Below, in pieces: positions 18,154 to 26,912 of a DNA stretch of 64,000 bases. The notes below the pieces were generated by a model that saw only the letters and a program-made list of their open reading frames with translations, did no database searches and was not told the DNA's origin. The position numbers and the translations under genes were made by a program. The DNA is from Afipia birgiae 34632. Its GTDB lineage: Bacteria; Pseudomonadota; Alphaproteobacteria; Rhizobiales; Xanthobacteraceae. The stretch covers positions 827,212 through 891,211 of the forward strand of contig NZ_HG326653.1 in the NCBI RefSeq assembly GCF_000308295.2, in the 5' to 3' direction. The first letter of the stretch is position 1. Every line of letters begins with the position of its first letter.

Positions 18154-19146
18154 TCAACCGCGCTTGGAGCGGAAATACTGATAAAGATTGTCGAAGACGC
18201 TCGTGCCTTGAACGACGCGCTGCTCGTCCTGTGGATTTGCCGCACAGATGCCGGCGATCAGGCTGGCGATACCCGTCGTTTCCTCGCGGCTGAACTTGCT
18301 GTCCTTGAGATCGATGTCATGGACGATCTCGGAGATCGCCTGGAGTGCGGGGTCCGCAATGCCGGCCCGTGCCAGCAAGACCTCAAAGCTGCAACGGTCG
18401 CCCTCGTGAGTAATTTCGCCCTCGAACATGTCGAAGCGCAATTCTCCGACCTTGGGCTTGTATCCCTTGCCCGGCACGAAACGAATTACTGCCTCGGGAT
18501 CGATAAAGCGGCGGATCAACCAGCTACAGGCGATGCGATCGACATGCACGCCCTTGCGCGTGACCCAGGTTCGCCCCTTGAAATCACCCAGCGTTTGCGC
18601 CGGGACCTCCACCAATTGCTTCGTCATATCCACATCCTCTGCGAGCCTGGATTCGATCTCCGCGATCAGGCTCTCGGCTGTCAGGCGGCCGGTCGCCCCG
18701 AAGAAATCAATCGCCGCGATGTCTGAGAGCCGTCTGCGCAGACGACTGGCTTGCGAGCGGGCTTCCGCCTTCTCCTCGGACGTCACACCGATATCGAGGC
18801 GTTCGATCAGCGTGCGCAATTCCTTGGCGACCGCCTCGTAGTCCTCGTCGCGGGCTGCGTCGAAGAGCCCGCGAACCTGGACATCGGAGAGACCGTCGAT
18901 CAGGCGGGCCTCGCAAACCATCGCCTCGCCGCCGCCCTCAGCGATCTCCTTCAGGAGCCATTCGAAATCCTCCTGCGTCTCCGCATTCGCCGGCAGCGCG
19001 TAGACCGTGCTCTTGACCGCCACAGCCCCGATGCCTTGCAGCCGACGCCAGATTTTCACTCGAAAATAGGCCGGCTTGCTGGGCAACTGGTGGATCAGGA
19101 GCAGCCATCGCTGCTCGGCAGGCATTCCATCACAACTCATATCCAT
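18154..19146 (-). CDS. chrB: ChrB, chromate resistance regulator protein
   Basis: 330 residues, the normal length of ChrB. The N-terminal domain (WLLLIHQLPSKPAYFRVKIW to about residue 165) is followed by the ChrB C-terminal domain (WVTRKGVHVDRIACSWLIRR, FVPGKGY, HEGDRCSFEVL, IVHDIDLKD). In characterised chr operons ChrB senses chromate and controls expression of chrA. A second Met at residue 3 is an alternative start. It is divergent from the SOD-rhodanese gene. Confidence 0.93.
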   Translation of the reverse strand: MDMSCDGMPAEQRWLLLIHQLPSKPAYFRVKIWRRLQGIGAVAVKSTVYALPANAETQEDFEWLLKEIAEGGGEAMVCEARLIDGLSDVQVRGLFDAARDEDYEAVAKELRTLIERLDIGVTSEEKAEARSQASRLRRRLSDIAAIDFFGATGRLTAESLIAEIESRLAEDVDMTKQLVEVPAQTLGDFKGRTWVTRKGVHVDRIACSWLIRRFIDPEAVIRFVPGKGYKPKVGELRFDMFEGEITHEGDRCSFEVLLARAGIADPALQAISEIVHDIDLKDSKFSREETTGIASLIAGICAANPQDEQRVVQGTSVFDNLYQYFRSKRG

Positions 19147-19241
19147 ACTGTACCATCAAAATTCCCAAACGCAACACTTGTATCATTTCAGATTCGCGCG
19201 TAGCCTTCACCTCAATCGCGCATCCCGAGTGGAGGACCGTC
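19147..19241. promoter_or_regulatory. Divergent control region between chrB and the SOD-rhodanese gene
   Basis: A 95-bp gap from which chrB-chrA is read leftward and the SOD-rhodanese genes rightward. The chrB-proximal part (19147-19195) is A/T-rich and probably holds promoters for one or both directions; a GGAGGA ribosome site precedes the rightward ATG. By analogy with known chr operons this is where a chromate-responsive regulator would bind. I do not see a clean operator palindrome, so the site is inferred from layout. Confidence 0.5.
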
Positions 19242-20207
19242 ATGCATCGGATCATGCCATTGCCATTCAAGCCGCCGCGCCTCGAGGGGCTCTCGGAGCG
19301 ACTTTTGGCGAGCCACTATGAGAACAATTACGGAGGTGCCGTCCGGCGGTTGAACGCTATCGAGCGCCGGCTGGACGAAATAGATTGGGGAGCAGCCCCG
19401 GTCTTCGACATCAACGGCCTGAAGCGGGAGGAACTGATCGCGGCGAACTCAGCGATCCTGCACGAGATCTATTTCGACGGCCTCGGAGGAACGGGAGATG
19501 CGGCTGCCGATCTCGCAACGGCCCTCGAGCGCGATTTCGGCAGCGTCACCAAATGGCGATCCCGCTTTGCGGCCTGCGCCAAGGCGCAGGCCGGCGGATC
19601 GGGCTGGACCTTGCTGGTCTGGTCGGAGCGCCATCGGCGCCTGGTGATCCAATGGGGGCAGGATCACACGAACTGCCTTGCAGGCAGTATCCCGATCATG
19701 GCGCTCGATATGTACGAGCATGCCTACCACATCGATTTTGGGGCGAAGGCCGGCGCCTATGTCGATGCCTTCATGAAGAACATCCACTGGGAGCGTGTCG
19801 GCAAACGATTCCAGCGCATCGCTGACCGGCAACTGGATGCGCACGAGAATGATGAGCCCGACCTCGGAATTGCCCCTGAAGATCTGCTTGTCCGACTTCA
19901 GCGGCAAGAGGACGTTTTGCTCATCGACACCTGTCTGGTCGAAGATCTGCCGATGCGCAACGACATGCTTCCGGGTGCGACGTTCCGTGCTCCGGAAGCG
20001 GTCGCTGACTGGATCGATGAACTGACTGGCGGCAAACCCGTGATTGCCTACTGCACTTACGGTCTTCAGGCCAGCCGCAATGTGGTCGCCGAGCTTCACC
20101 GTCGCGGCTTCGATGCGCATTTTTTGTCCGGTGGCATCGCCGCCTGGCGCGCGATCGGAGGATCGACCGTTCCGTTCACTGCTTCCACCAGGAGGACCGC
20201 ATCATGA
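19242..20207 (+). CDS. Superoxide dismutase-rhodanese fusion (ChrC-like)
   Basis: 321 residues. Residues 1-~195 are an Fe/Mn superoxide dismutase: SHYENNYGGAV, ILHEIYFDGLGG and LDMYEHAYHIDFGAKAG carry candidate metal ligands (two His, then Asp and His of DxxEH). Residues ~205-310 are a rhodanese domain (VLLIDTCLVEDLPMRNDMLP, active-site loop CTYGLQASR with Cys at about 271, FLSGGIAAWRAIGG). Iron superoxide dismutase (ChrC) is a known member of chr operons; the rhodanese may handle sulfur or thiol damage. The start follows GGAGGA. The next gene overlaps by 4 nt. Confidence 0.9.
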   Translation: MHRIMPLPFKPPRLEGLSERLLASHYENNYGGAVRRLNAIERRLDEIDWGAAPVFDINGLKREELIAANSAILHEIYFDGLGGTGDAAADLATALERDFGSVTKWRSRFAACAKAQAGGSGWTLLVWSERHRRLVIQWGQDHTNCLAGSIPIMALDMYEHAYHIDFGAKAGAYVDAFMKNIHWERVGKRFQRIADRQLDAHENDEPDLGIAPEDLLVRLQRQEDVLLIDTCLVEDLPMRNDMLPGATFRAPEAVADWIDELTGGKPVIAYCTYGLQASRNVVAELHRRGFDAHFLSGGIAAWRAIGGSTVPFTASTRRTAS

Positions 20208-20674
20208 AGTGGGTTACCCGTGAACGTCCGGTCATCGACCGGATCGCCTGTCCCTGGCTGATCGCAAGGTTCATCGACAAGGAGGCGGAATTCCTGTTCG
20301 TGCCGCCGGATCAGGTCAGAAAGGTTGCTGAAGAAGCCGGAGCCATCCCCTACGACGTGCCCGGCGTCGAATACACGCATTTCGGTGAGGGCTGCAGTTT
20401 CGACGCCTTCGTCGAGAAGCATGATCTCGCCAAGAATCCGGCCATCGTCACGATTGCGGCCATCGTCCGCGGCGCCGATACGGATAGGCACGATCTCACA
20501 CCGCAGTCAGCCGGTCTGTTGGCGATCTCAATGGGACTGCGCGACCTGTCTCCGGATGACCACGAGGTCCTGAACCACGGCTTCGTCATCTACGACGCGC
20601 TCTATGCCTGGGCATCACGACGTAAAGCGGAAACGCATAACTGGCCGCCCGCGATGAAGGCGACATCCGGCTGA
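20204..20674 (+). CDS. Stand-alone ChrB C-terminal domain protein
   Basis: 156 residues, overlapping the previous gene in an ATGA junction. It aligns along its length with the C-terminal domain of ChrB: WVTRERPVIDRIACPWLIAR here against WVTRKGVHVDRIACSWLIRR there, then FLFVPPDQV, HFGEGCSFDAFV and TIAAIVRGADTDRHDL. It lacks the ChrB N-terminal domain. Such short proteins accompany chrBA in several proteobacteria; function is unknown, but co-translation with the SOD-rhodanese protein suggests a joint role in chromate stress. Confidence 0.88.
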   Translation: MKWVTRERPVIDRIACPWLIARFIDKEAEFLFVPPDQVRKVAEEAGAIPYDVPGVEYTHFGEGCSFDAFVEKHDLAKNPAIVTIAAIVRGADTDRHDLTPQSAGLLAISMGLRDLSPDDHEVLNHGFVIYDALYAWASRRKAETHNWPPAMKATSG

Positions 20675-20693
20675 CTGACATCGGAGGCGTTTC

Positions 20694-21104
20694 ATGCATC
20701 AAGACTTAGCACGCTATCAGCTGGCACGGCGGATCATGCTCGGCGTCGCCGCACTCGCGATTGTCGCCGCAACCTTTCCGTGGAACGGCATTGCGCGCGC
20801 AGCGGGTACGTTTCGGATGCTCAAAGGCTCCGAGATTCGGGCGACGTTAGCGGGTATGGAACTCACCGACGAGGTTCATTGGGCGTATGTCTTTGCTCGT
20901 AGCGGCACTCTCACGATCTATTCGATGAGCCGAAAGATCGCGGGGCGTTGGAGCGTGCAACAAGATCAACTCTGCCTGGATCAGGCGGCAGATGATCAAC
21001 GCTGCTATGAGGTTTGGCGCTCGGGAAAAACATTTCAACTTCGTCAACCCGGCTTGGACATCTACGACGAAGGTATCCTGCAGCGTCCACTGAGGCGAAA
21101 TTGA
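20694..21104 (+). CDS. Small secreted protein, island paralogue family member A
   Basis: 136 residues with an N-terminal hydrophobic signal segment (about 13-36) and a mature domain of about 100 residues. Its core pattern is LKGSEIRATLAGMELTD, then HW, a G-x-W strand, and two cysteines 9 residues apart followed by YEVWRSG. Three other genes here (21247, 29515, 31100) share this pattern. A strong GGAGG precedes the ATG. I do not recognise a named family; the beta-rich look is broadly like other small periplasmic proteins of unknown function. It lies 19 nt after the ChrB-domain gene. Confidence 0.75.
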   Translation: MHQDLARYQLARRIMLGVAALAIVAATFPWNGIARAAGTFRMLKGSEIRATLAGMELTDEVHWAYVFARSGTLTIYSMSRKIAGRWSVQQDQLCLDQAADDQRCYEVWRSGKTFQLRQPGLDIYDEGILQRPLRRN

Positions 21105-21246
21105 TGAGTGCTCTGTACCGCCATCCAACGGAAAATCGACGTTCGGGAATCCAGATGAGGCGGTTGCAGCTCTCAACCTTAGGTCAGCGAGCATGGCACA
21201 CGGCCGTCTTTTCTACGAGAGAAGATGAAATACGAGTGTTTTGACG

Positions 21247-21621
21247 ATGAAGCCCAATAAACTTATCCCGATCATCATCGCCTGTGCTGTTGGTTTGGCT
21301 GGACACGCCAACGCAGAGGAATTCCGAAAACTGTCGGGGGCGCAAATCCGGGCGAAGCTGACCGGCATGCAACTGACGGATGAATCCCATTGGGTGGAAT
21401 CCTATTCGCCAAGCGGGAAGTTTACGAGTGACGAGATGGGCAATATTCGCACAGGTCTATGGCAAATCGTCAAAGATCAGTTTTGCAAGACCTACAACGA
21501 CGAGAAAAAGACAATCTGCTACGAGGTCTGGATCTCTATGCGCACGCTTCAGATGAAAATTCCAGGCTCGTCCTATCCTCCCTTTGAAGGCGTTCTAGAA
21601 AGAATGAGTAACCGCCGATAG
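21247..21621 (+). CDS. Small secreted protein, island paralogue family member B
   Basis: 124 residues from the ATG at 21247 (a TTG two codons upstream is possible). A signal peptide ends near GHANAEE. The mature part shows [31 protein letters not shown] and ICYEVW, clearly paralogous to member A and closest to member D at 31100. The two Cys (10 residues between) could form a disulfide in the periplasm. It lies 19 nt before the cytochrome b gene, so they may share a transcript. Confidence 0.75.
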   Translation: MKPNKLIPIIIACAVGLAGHANAEEFRKLSGAQIRAKLTGMQLTDESHWVESYSPSGKFTSDEMGNIRTGLWQIVKDQFCKTYNDEKKTICYEVWISMRTLQMKIPGSSYPPFEGVLERMSNRR

Positions 21622-21640
21622 ATCGCCAGGAGTTCCGTCG

Positions 21641-22858
21641 ATGAGCCAGCCAGATCATCAAAATCGTTTTATCGCGTGGATCGACTATCGCTTACCGATC
21701 TTTTCCTTCTTGCGACGCGAGTTGCACGACTATCCCACGCCACGAAATCTGAACTACCTTTGGAATTTTGGTTCTCTGGCTGGTCTTACACTCGTGATCA
21801 TGATCGCGACCGGCATCGTTCTGGCGATGCACTACACGCCAACCGCCGACGGCGCCTTCAATTCCGTCGAGCAGATCATGCGCGACGTGAACTACGGATG
21901 GCTCATCCGCTACCTCCACACCACCGGCGCATCGATGTTCTTTGCTGTTGTCTACATCCACATCTTCCGCGGAATGTACTACGGCTCCTACAAGTCGCCC
22001 CGCGAGCTTCTATGGGGAGTGGGTATCATTATTTTCTTGCTGATGATGGCCACGGCATTCTTCGGCTACACGCTGCCATGGGGCCAGATGAGCTTCTGGG
22101 GCGCGACGGTCATCACCAATTTGTTTTCTGCAATTCCGGGCATTGGCGACAGCATCGTCACGTGGTTGTGGGGCGGATACTCAGTGGGTAATCCCACGCT
22201 CAACCGCTTCTTTGCGCTGCACTATCTGTTGCCCTTCGTGATTGTCGCCGTTGTCGGATTGCATCTGATCGCCCTGCATCGTTTTGGCTCGAACAATCCG
22301 CTCGGCGTCGATAGTAAAGGCCCTGAAGACACAGTCCCGTTTCATCCCTATTATACAGCAAAGGATCTGTTTGGCGTGGCGATCTTCCTGATCGTCGTTT
22401 CGTGGTTCACCTTTTACGAGCCGAATGCGCTACTGAATCCGGACAACTCGATTCCGGCGAATCCAGCGGCGACGCCGCCCCACATCGTGCCTGAGTGGTA
22501 CTTTCTGCCCTTCTACGCGATCCTTCGCGCCGTGCCGAACAAGCTCATTGGCGTGATCAGCATGTTCAGCGCCATCTTCGTGTTGTTCCTTCTACCGTGG
22601 CTGGATACGAGCCCCGTGCGCTCGGCCCGGTTTCGGCCGGTCTTCCGTTGGTTCTTCTGGATTTTTGTGAGCGACTGCGTGTTGCTCACATTTGCGGGCG
22701 GGCAACCGCCAGAAGGTGCGTGGCTCATTTTGAGTCGTATTGGCGCCACCTACTACTTCCTGCACTTCCTGATCGTTCTTCCTTTCGTTGGCTGGTTCGA
22801 GCATCCCCAGTCGCTCCCTGTCGCAACCCGTCAATCGGTATCTGTGCCTGCAAGATGA
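21641..22858 (+). CDS. Orphan cytochrome b (bc1-type)
   Basis: 405 residues, single-chain cytochrome b of the bc1 class. Four haem-ligand histidines sit in the expected pairs: H93/H107 ([15 protein letters not shown]) and H194/H208 ([15 protein letters not shown]). The quinol-oxidation motif PEWY is at about 284-287, and about eight membrane helices are predicted. The start follows AGGAG. No Rieske (petA) or cytochrome c1 (petC) gene is near, so this is not a normal fbc operon. An extra quinol-linked electron path is the obvious guess; the partner is unknown. Confidence 0.92.
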   Translation: MSQPDHQNRFIAWIDYRLPIFSFLRRELHDYPTPRNLNYLWNFGSLAGLTLVIMIATGIVLAMHYTPTADGAFNSVEQIMRDVNYGWLIRYLHTTGASMFFAVVYIHIFRGMYYGSYKSPRELLWGVGIIIFLLMMATAFFGYTLPWGQMSFWGATVITNLFSAIPGIGDSIVTWLWGGYSVGNPTLNRFFALHYLLPFVIVAVVGLHLIALHRFGSNNPLGVDSKGPEDTVPFHPYYTAKDLFGVAIFLIVVSWFTFYEPNALLNPDNSIPANPAATPPHIVPEWYFLPFYAILRAVPNKLIGVISMFSAIFVLFLLPWLDTSPVRSARFRPVFRWFFWIFVSDCVLLTFAGGQPPEGAWLILSRIGATYYFLHFLIVLPFVGWFEHPQSLPVATRQSVSVPAR

Positions 22859-22888
22859 GGCTGTGACGACTGTCCAAAGGACGCCCGC

Positions 22889-22948
22889 ATGACAGAGGCA
22901 GAAGCATCCGACCTCAAGCCGTTCGATCCGAACGACAAGGCGCGTTGA
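22889..22948 (+). CDS. Possible 19-residue small protein
   Basis: A short frame MTEAEASDLKPFDPNDKAR with an AAGGA ribosome site 7 nt upstream, lying between cytochrome b and the ABC ATPase gene, whose start is 15 nt after its stop. It could be a real micro-protein, a translational leader for the ABC genes, or the 5' scrap of a deleted gene (acidic, no hydrophobic part). Nothing identifies a function. Confidence 0.3.
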   Translation: MTEAEASDLKPFDPNDKAR

Positions 22949-22963
22949 CCGGAGAAACCGCCC

Positions 22964-23692
22964 ATGACGGTTGCCGTTTTGCGAAGTGAACCGCTGATGG
23001 AAATCGTCTCGCTGACGAAGCGCTATGGCGAGCAGCTCGCGCTCAACGACGTTGGCTTCGCTGTTTGCGAGGGCGAAGTGCTGGGCCTGATCGGTCCAAA
23101 TGGCGCCGGCAAGACTACCCTTCTTGAAGCCCTCGCCGGCCTTCTTCCGTCGGATAACGGTTTTGTATTGGTGAGGGGCGCTTCGATCGCGCCGGCTCGG
23201 CGCCGTGATTTCATGTTTTACGTCCCCGATGGCGTTCGGCCTTATGCCGATCAACCGGTCGCACGGGTGCTGTTCTTCGTCGCCGATGTCTATGGCAGAT
23301 CGCGGGAGTTCGTAGCGGGTATCGTTATCAGGGTGGGTCTCGAAGGGTCGCTGGCGAAGCGCGTCGGGTCACTCTCAAAAGGCTTTAACCGCCGCCTGAT
23401 GCTGGCGCTGGGTTTTCTGGCGCGGCAACCGCTTCTTTTGATGGATGAACCGTTCGACGGTTTCGATCTGAAGCAGACCCGGGAGATGATGAAGGTGCTG
23501 CGGCGGGAGGCTGCGCAGGGCCGCACGCTCCTTTTGTCCATTCACCAGCTATCTGACGCCGAGCGCATGTGCGACCGCTTCGTCCTGCTATCGGCAGGTG
23601 AGGTGCGCGGGGTGGGCACACTCGATGAGCTTCGCACGCGCATCAAGGCACCCAATGCCGGCCTTGAGGAGGTGTTTCTTGCGCTCGCTTAA
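22964..23692 (+). CDS. ABC transporter ATP-binding protein
   Basis: 242 residues. Walker A GPNGAGKT at about 43-50, signature region SLSKGFNRRLMLALGF (degenerate LSGGQ, common in ABC-2 exporters), Walker B LLLMDEPFDGFD, and a switch His in LLSIHQL. It overlaps the permease gene by 14 nt. Together with the permease and the secreted protein that follows, it forms an exporter or gliding/Nos-type accessory unit; the substrate is not evident. Confidence 0.9.
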   Translation: MTVAVLRSEPLMEIVSLTKRYGEQLALNDVGFAVCEGEVLGLIGPNGAGKTTLLEALAGLLPSDNGFVLVRGASIAPARRRDFMFYVPDGVRPYADQPVARVLFFVADVYGRSREFVAGIVIRVGLEGSLAKRVGSLSKGFNRRLMLALGFLARQPLLLMDEPFDGFDLKQTREMMKVLRREAAQGRTLLLSIHQLSDAERMCDRFVLLSAGEVRGVGTLDELRTRIKAPNAGLEEVFLALA

Positions 23693-25067
23693 GCCCCAAA
23701 CGCGCGCGCCGCTCCTGCCGCTGCTCGTCAAAGAGCTTTGGGAGATCTTCGGCGGACGTGCGGCGTGGGCCATGTTGCTGCTGCTTTGTCCGCTGGTCGG
23801 CTTCAGTTTCATGGAAGCCTTGCGGATCTACAGCGAAGCCAGCTCGGTGGCGATCGGCTCACCCGTCATGGCCAACAGCCTTTCGCCTCTGGACGGCATC
23901 CTCGTGCCGACCTTCGGCGGCTTCTACGTTGCCGTGACCCTGCTATTTCCCTTTGTCGCGATCCGTGTCTTGGGCGGCGAAAAAGAATCCGGAGCGGTCC
24001 GGCTGTTGCTTCAGTTGCCTTATCGCGTCTCGACCGTGATCGGCATCAAGCTTGTCGCCGTCGGGTTGGCTTGGTTCGTGGCTGCGGGCGTGGCGTGCGG
24101 ATCGGCCCTTCTGGCCTGGCTGTTCTTCGGCGGTCATTTGGCTGGTCCCGAGCTTCTGAACCTTCTACTCGGACATGGGCTATATGCTCTTCTGGTCGGC
24201 TCGATTGCGTTGTTTGCCGCATCTCTTTCTGATTCCTCGGCGACGGCGGCGATCATCACTTTGGCCTTTACGATCGGATCGTGGGTCCTCGATTTCACGA
24301 CTGCCGGCAGCTCCGGTTTCATGGGCTTGGTCGCGCATCTCTCCTTGACGCCGACACTGCGCACGTTTGAAGGCGGGTTGTTGTCGTTTGGTCTCGTCGC
24401 CGGCATGATTGCGGCGATCACCGGCTTCTGCGGGTTGGCGGCTGTCTGGCTGCCGACGGGCGTCCCGGCACGCAAAAAAATGTGGCGTTCGGCGGTTTGC
24501 GTTGCCGCCCTCGGGCTTACCTTGGGTGCATCGGGCGCCCTGCGAACCACGTTCGATGTGACTGAAGATCAACGCAATTCTTTCGCCACGGCGGATCAGT
24601 GGGCGCTGGCCAAACTCACCGGGCCTTTATTGATCACCGTGCATCTCGCCATTGAGGACCCACGTTATGTCGACCTTCGGCGCAATGTGCTGGCAAAGCT
24701 TGAAAGAGCGGCACCAAATGTGACCGTTGAAATCGCGGATGGTCTATTCAGTCCTCGCACGGGTACGAGCGATGAACGCTATGGCGAGGTAACCTACGTC
24801 TACAATCGGCGAACGGATGCCAGTCGGTCGACCAGCCCTCGCGAGATCCTTCCTTTGATCTATTCGCTGGCCGGCCTTGCTCCGCCAACCCAGCTCTCGA
24901 CACCCGACTATCCGGGTTATCCCCTCGTCGTCACCCAAACCGGCCCGGTCTGGGCCTGGTTCTTTGGTGGTTTGCCGCTGCTGATCGCTCTTTGTTGGAG
25001 GTGGAGCCGCCGCACCCTCGATGTCCGCAAAATGTTCAAGTTGGAGGACACCCATGCACACGCATAG
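23679..25067 (+). CDS. ABC-2 permease with C-terminal extracytoplasmic extension
   Basis: 462 residues from an in-frame TTG at 23679 with GGAGG at 23667-23671; the frame is open further upstream but only inside the ATPase gene, so this overlapping start fits the operon best. Six membrane helices (about 25-280) with the GGEKESGAVRLLLQLP loop typical of ABC-2 permeases are followed by a soluble stretch (about 300-430) containing DPRYVDLRRNVLAKLERAA, as in GldG-like auxiliary domains, and a last helix. Its end overlaps the next gene by 14 nt. Confidence 0.85.
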   Translation: MRSLKPQTRAPLLPLLVKELWEIFGGRAAWAMLLLLCPLVGFSFMEALRIYSEASSVAIGSPVMANSLSPLDGILVPTFGGFYVAVTLLFPFVAIRVLGGEKESGAVRLLLQLPYRVSTVIGIKLVAVGLAWFVAAGVACGSALLAWLFFGGHLAGPELLNLLLGHGLYALLVGSIALFAASLSDSSATAAIITLAFTIGSWVLDFTTAGSSGFMGLVAHLSLTPTLRTFEGGLLSFGLVAGMIAAITGFCGLAAVWLPTGVPARKKMWRSAVCVAALGLTLGASGALRTTFDVTEDQRNSFATADQWALAKLTGPLLITVHLAIEDPRYVDLRRNVLAKLERAAPNVTVEIADGLFSPRTGTSDERYGEVTYVYNRRTDASRSTSPREILPLIYSLAGLAPPTQLSTPDYPGYPLVVTQTGPVWAWFFGGLPLLIALCWRWSRRTLDVRKMFKLEDTHAHA

Positions 25068-25782
25068 TCATCTCACCATCGCAGCAACACTATCCGCTTG
25101 CTTGCTAACTCTGGCCGCCGTTCCGCTCGCCGCACAACAGGCAATAAAGGTTGACCTTGCGAAAGAGTCCGTCGGCACCGAGCCCAAGTCCTTTTTGAGC
25201 GTCGTCGGAATTTGGCGGATCGAGCAAGAAGGAGGGAAGAACGTCATCGTTGTCGATGGCCGTAAGTGGAAAGAAGGACAATCGTCTGCCGGTGTCGCTG
25301 ACAAAGCGCGCGCGCTGTATGGCGAGCGCTACGCCGAGTTTCTGGACCGCGTGCAAGCCTATGCGTATTTTCCCTATGCCGTGGCTAAGGACATCCCGGA
25401 TTTCAAAAGTGGCGAGATCACGGTCCAGTTCAAAGGAATTTCCGGTCGCATTGATCAAGGCGCTGGCATTCTGTTCAATCTCAAGCCGAACGGCGACTAC
25501 CTGACCATTCGCGCCAATTGTCTCGAAAACAACCTCGTGCTGTGGAAGTTCGAGAAAGGCAAGCGCTCCTCGGTCAAGTGGGTGCGCAATACGCCGACTG
25601 CGGCCAATCAATGGCATGAATTGAAGGTTCGCATTAACGGCACCAAGGTCGAAGGTTATCTCGACGGCAAGCTTTACCTCGAAGACACCCTGGCGCAACC
25701 GGTGTCGGGACGCGTCGGCCTGTGGTCGAAGGCCGACAGCCATATGTACTTCAGCGACTACACCGTCACTGGGGCCGATTGA
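25054..25782 (+). CDS. Secreted concanavalin-like (DUF1080-type) protein
   Basis: 242 residues from the ATG at 25054, after TTGGAGGA. A signal peptide (about 1-28) is followed by a beta-sandwich-like domain: FKSGEITVQFKGISGRIDQG, AGILFNLKPNGDYLTIRAN, NQWHELKVRINGTKVEGYLD and a closing GRVGLWSKADSHMYFSDY. These are hallmarks of DUF1080/LamG-like folds that bind or cleave glycans, though no catalytic residues can be assigned. The 14-nt overlap with the permease gene suggests it works with that transporter at the periplasmic side. Confidence 0.75.
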   Translation: MHTHSHLTIAATLSACLLTLAAVPLAAQQAIKVDLAKESVGTEPKSFLSVVGIWRIEQEGGKNVIVVDGRKWKEGQSSAGVADKARALYGERYAEFLDRVQAYAYFPYAVAKDIPDFKSGEITVQFKGISGRIDQGAGILFNLKPNGDYLTIRANCLENNLVLWKFEKGKRSSVKWVRNTPTAANQWHELKVRINGTKVEGYLDGKLYLEDTLAQPVSGRVGLWSKADSHMYFSDYTVTGAD

Positions 25783-25825
25783 AACATGCAGACGCAAACG
25801 GGGGGCCGAGACGAGGAGAACCGCC

Positions 25826-26119
25826 ATGGACAGGAAGTGGATATTTGCAGCTAGCGGCGTGTTGCTGTTGGCCATTACCGGAGCGGCCATGCTCACGGCC
25901 GAACCCCGCCGAGGCCCGGTTTTCATAGCAGGCGACCAGCCGGTCACCGAGGATCAAGTGCGACAGAAGTTGCAATCCGACGGTTGGTCAAACGTACAGA
26001 TCGTTCGCGATGGACGGTATCTTGAAGCGATCGGTGCGAAGGCCGGCCAAACCACGAAGGTCGTCGTCGACGCGCGAACCGGCCGGTTGCGCGCGGCTGA
26101 CGACGATGACGATGATTGA
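25826..26119 (+). CDS. Small PepSY-like secreted protein with acidic tail
   Basis: 97 residues: signal anchor (about 6-25), then a PepSY-like motif (VTEDQVRQKLQSDGWSNVQ, YLEAIGAKAGQTTKVVVDA, TGRL) and a C-terminal run of six Asp. PepSY domains inhibit proteases or mediate periplasmic binding; the poly-Asp end could bind metal ions, which is inference. It is the last gene of the rightward block and is convergent with tupC. Confidence 0.7.
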   Translation: MDRKWIFAASGVLLLAITGAAMLTAEPRRGPVFIAGDQPVTEDQVRQKLQSDGWSNVQIVRDGRYLEAIGAKAGQTTKVVVDARTGRLRAADDDDDD

Positions 26120-26153
26120 GGCCTGAGTCTGGCCTCTCATTGTTACAATTGAT

Positions 26154-26912
26154 CTATTGACCACTATTGGTGCGGGCATCCCAGAGATGATCGCTGCCGA
26201 CGATCTCGGCAACACGACGCGTTCCGGGGTGTTGCACGATTCCCTGGGGCGAGCCTTCCTGGATGATCGTTCCTGCGTCGATGATCAGGCAGCGAACGCA
26301 AAGGATGGAAGCCTCCGCCAGATCGTGGCTAACGAACACCGTCACCATTCGCCGCGCTCGCAGTACGACCGCCAATTCCTGAACCAGGCGACGACGGGTC
26401 GGCTGGTCGAGCGCGGCAAATGGCTCATCGAGGAACAGGACTTCCGGCTCGAGCACCAAAGCTCGCGCCAGGCTCGTTCTCTGCGCCTCTCCACCTGAGA
26501 GCGTGGCAATGTTGCGGTCGGCGAGATGGTCGATCTTCAATTGCTCGAGCACCGGCTTGACCCGTGCCTGGCGCTCGATGCGGCCGACGCCCCGCAAGGC
26601 CAGTCCAAGGCCGACATTGTGGCCGACTGTGCCACGGAGAAGCAGCGGTTGCTGAAATACGGCCGCGATGCGTCGGTGGTAGGCTAATGGTGGCAACTCC
26701 CGTCCCAGAATCTGCCCCTTCAAGGCGATCGAGCCCGAGGCAAGAGGGAGCAGGCCCGCGAGCGCCTGCAACAAGGTGCTCTTTCCGGCGCCGTTTGGAC
26801 CATAGATGCCTATAGTTTCGCCGGCATGCGCGAGGAAATCGGTTGGCTGGAGCGTCAGGCGGCTGCCCCGGTGAACACTGATGCCCGTGGCCCGAAGGAG
26901 CGCGCCCGTCAC
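26154..26912 (-). CDS. tupC: Tungstate ABC transporter ATPase TupC
   Basis: 252 residues. Walker A GPNGAGKST, Q-loop VFQQPLLL, signature LSGGEAQR and Walker B VLFLDEPFAALD are all present. It overlaps tupB by 4 nt and closes a three-gene tungstate/molybdate-type uptake operon read leftward. In the Tup system it energises tungstate import. Confidence 0.88.
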   Translation of the reverse strand: MTGALLRATGISVHRGSRLTLQPTDFLAHAGETIGIYGPNGAGKSTLLQALAGLLPLASGSIALKGQILGRELPPLAYHRRIAAVFQQPLLLRGTVGHNVGLGLALRGVGRIERQARVKPVLEQLKIDHLADRNIATLSGGEAQRTSLARALVLEPEVLFLDEPFAALDQPTRRRLVQELAVVLRARRMVTVFVSHDLAEASILCVRCLIIDAGTIIQEGSPQGIVQHPGTRRVAEIVGSDHLWDARTNSGQ

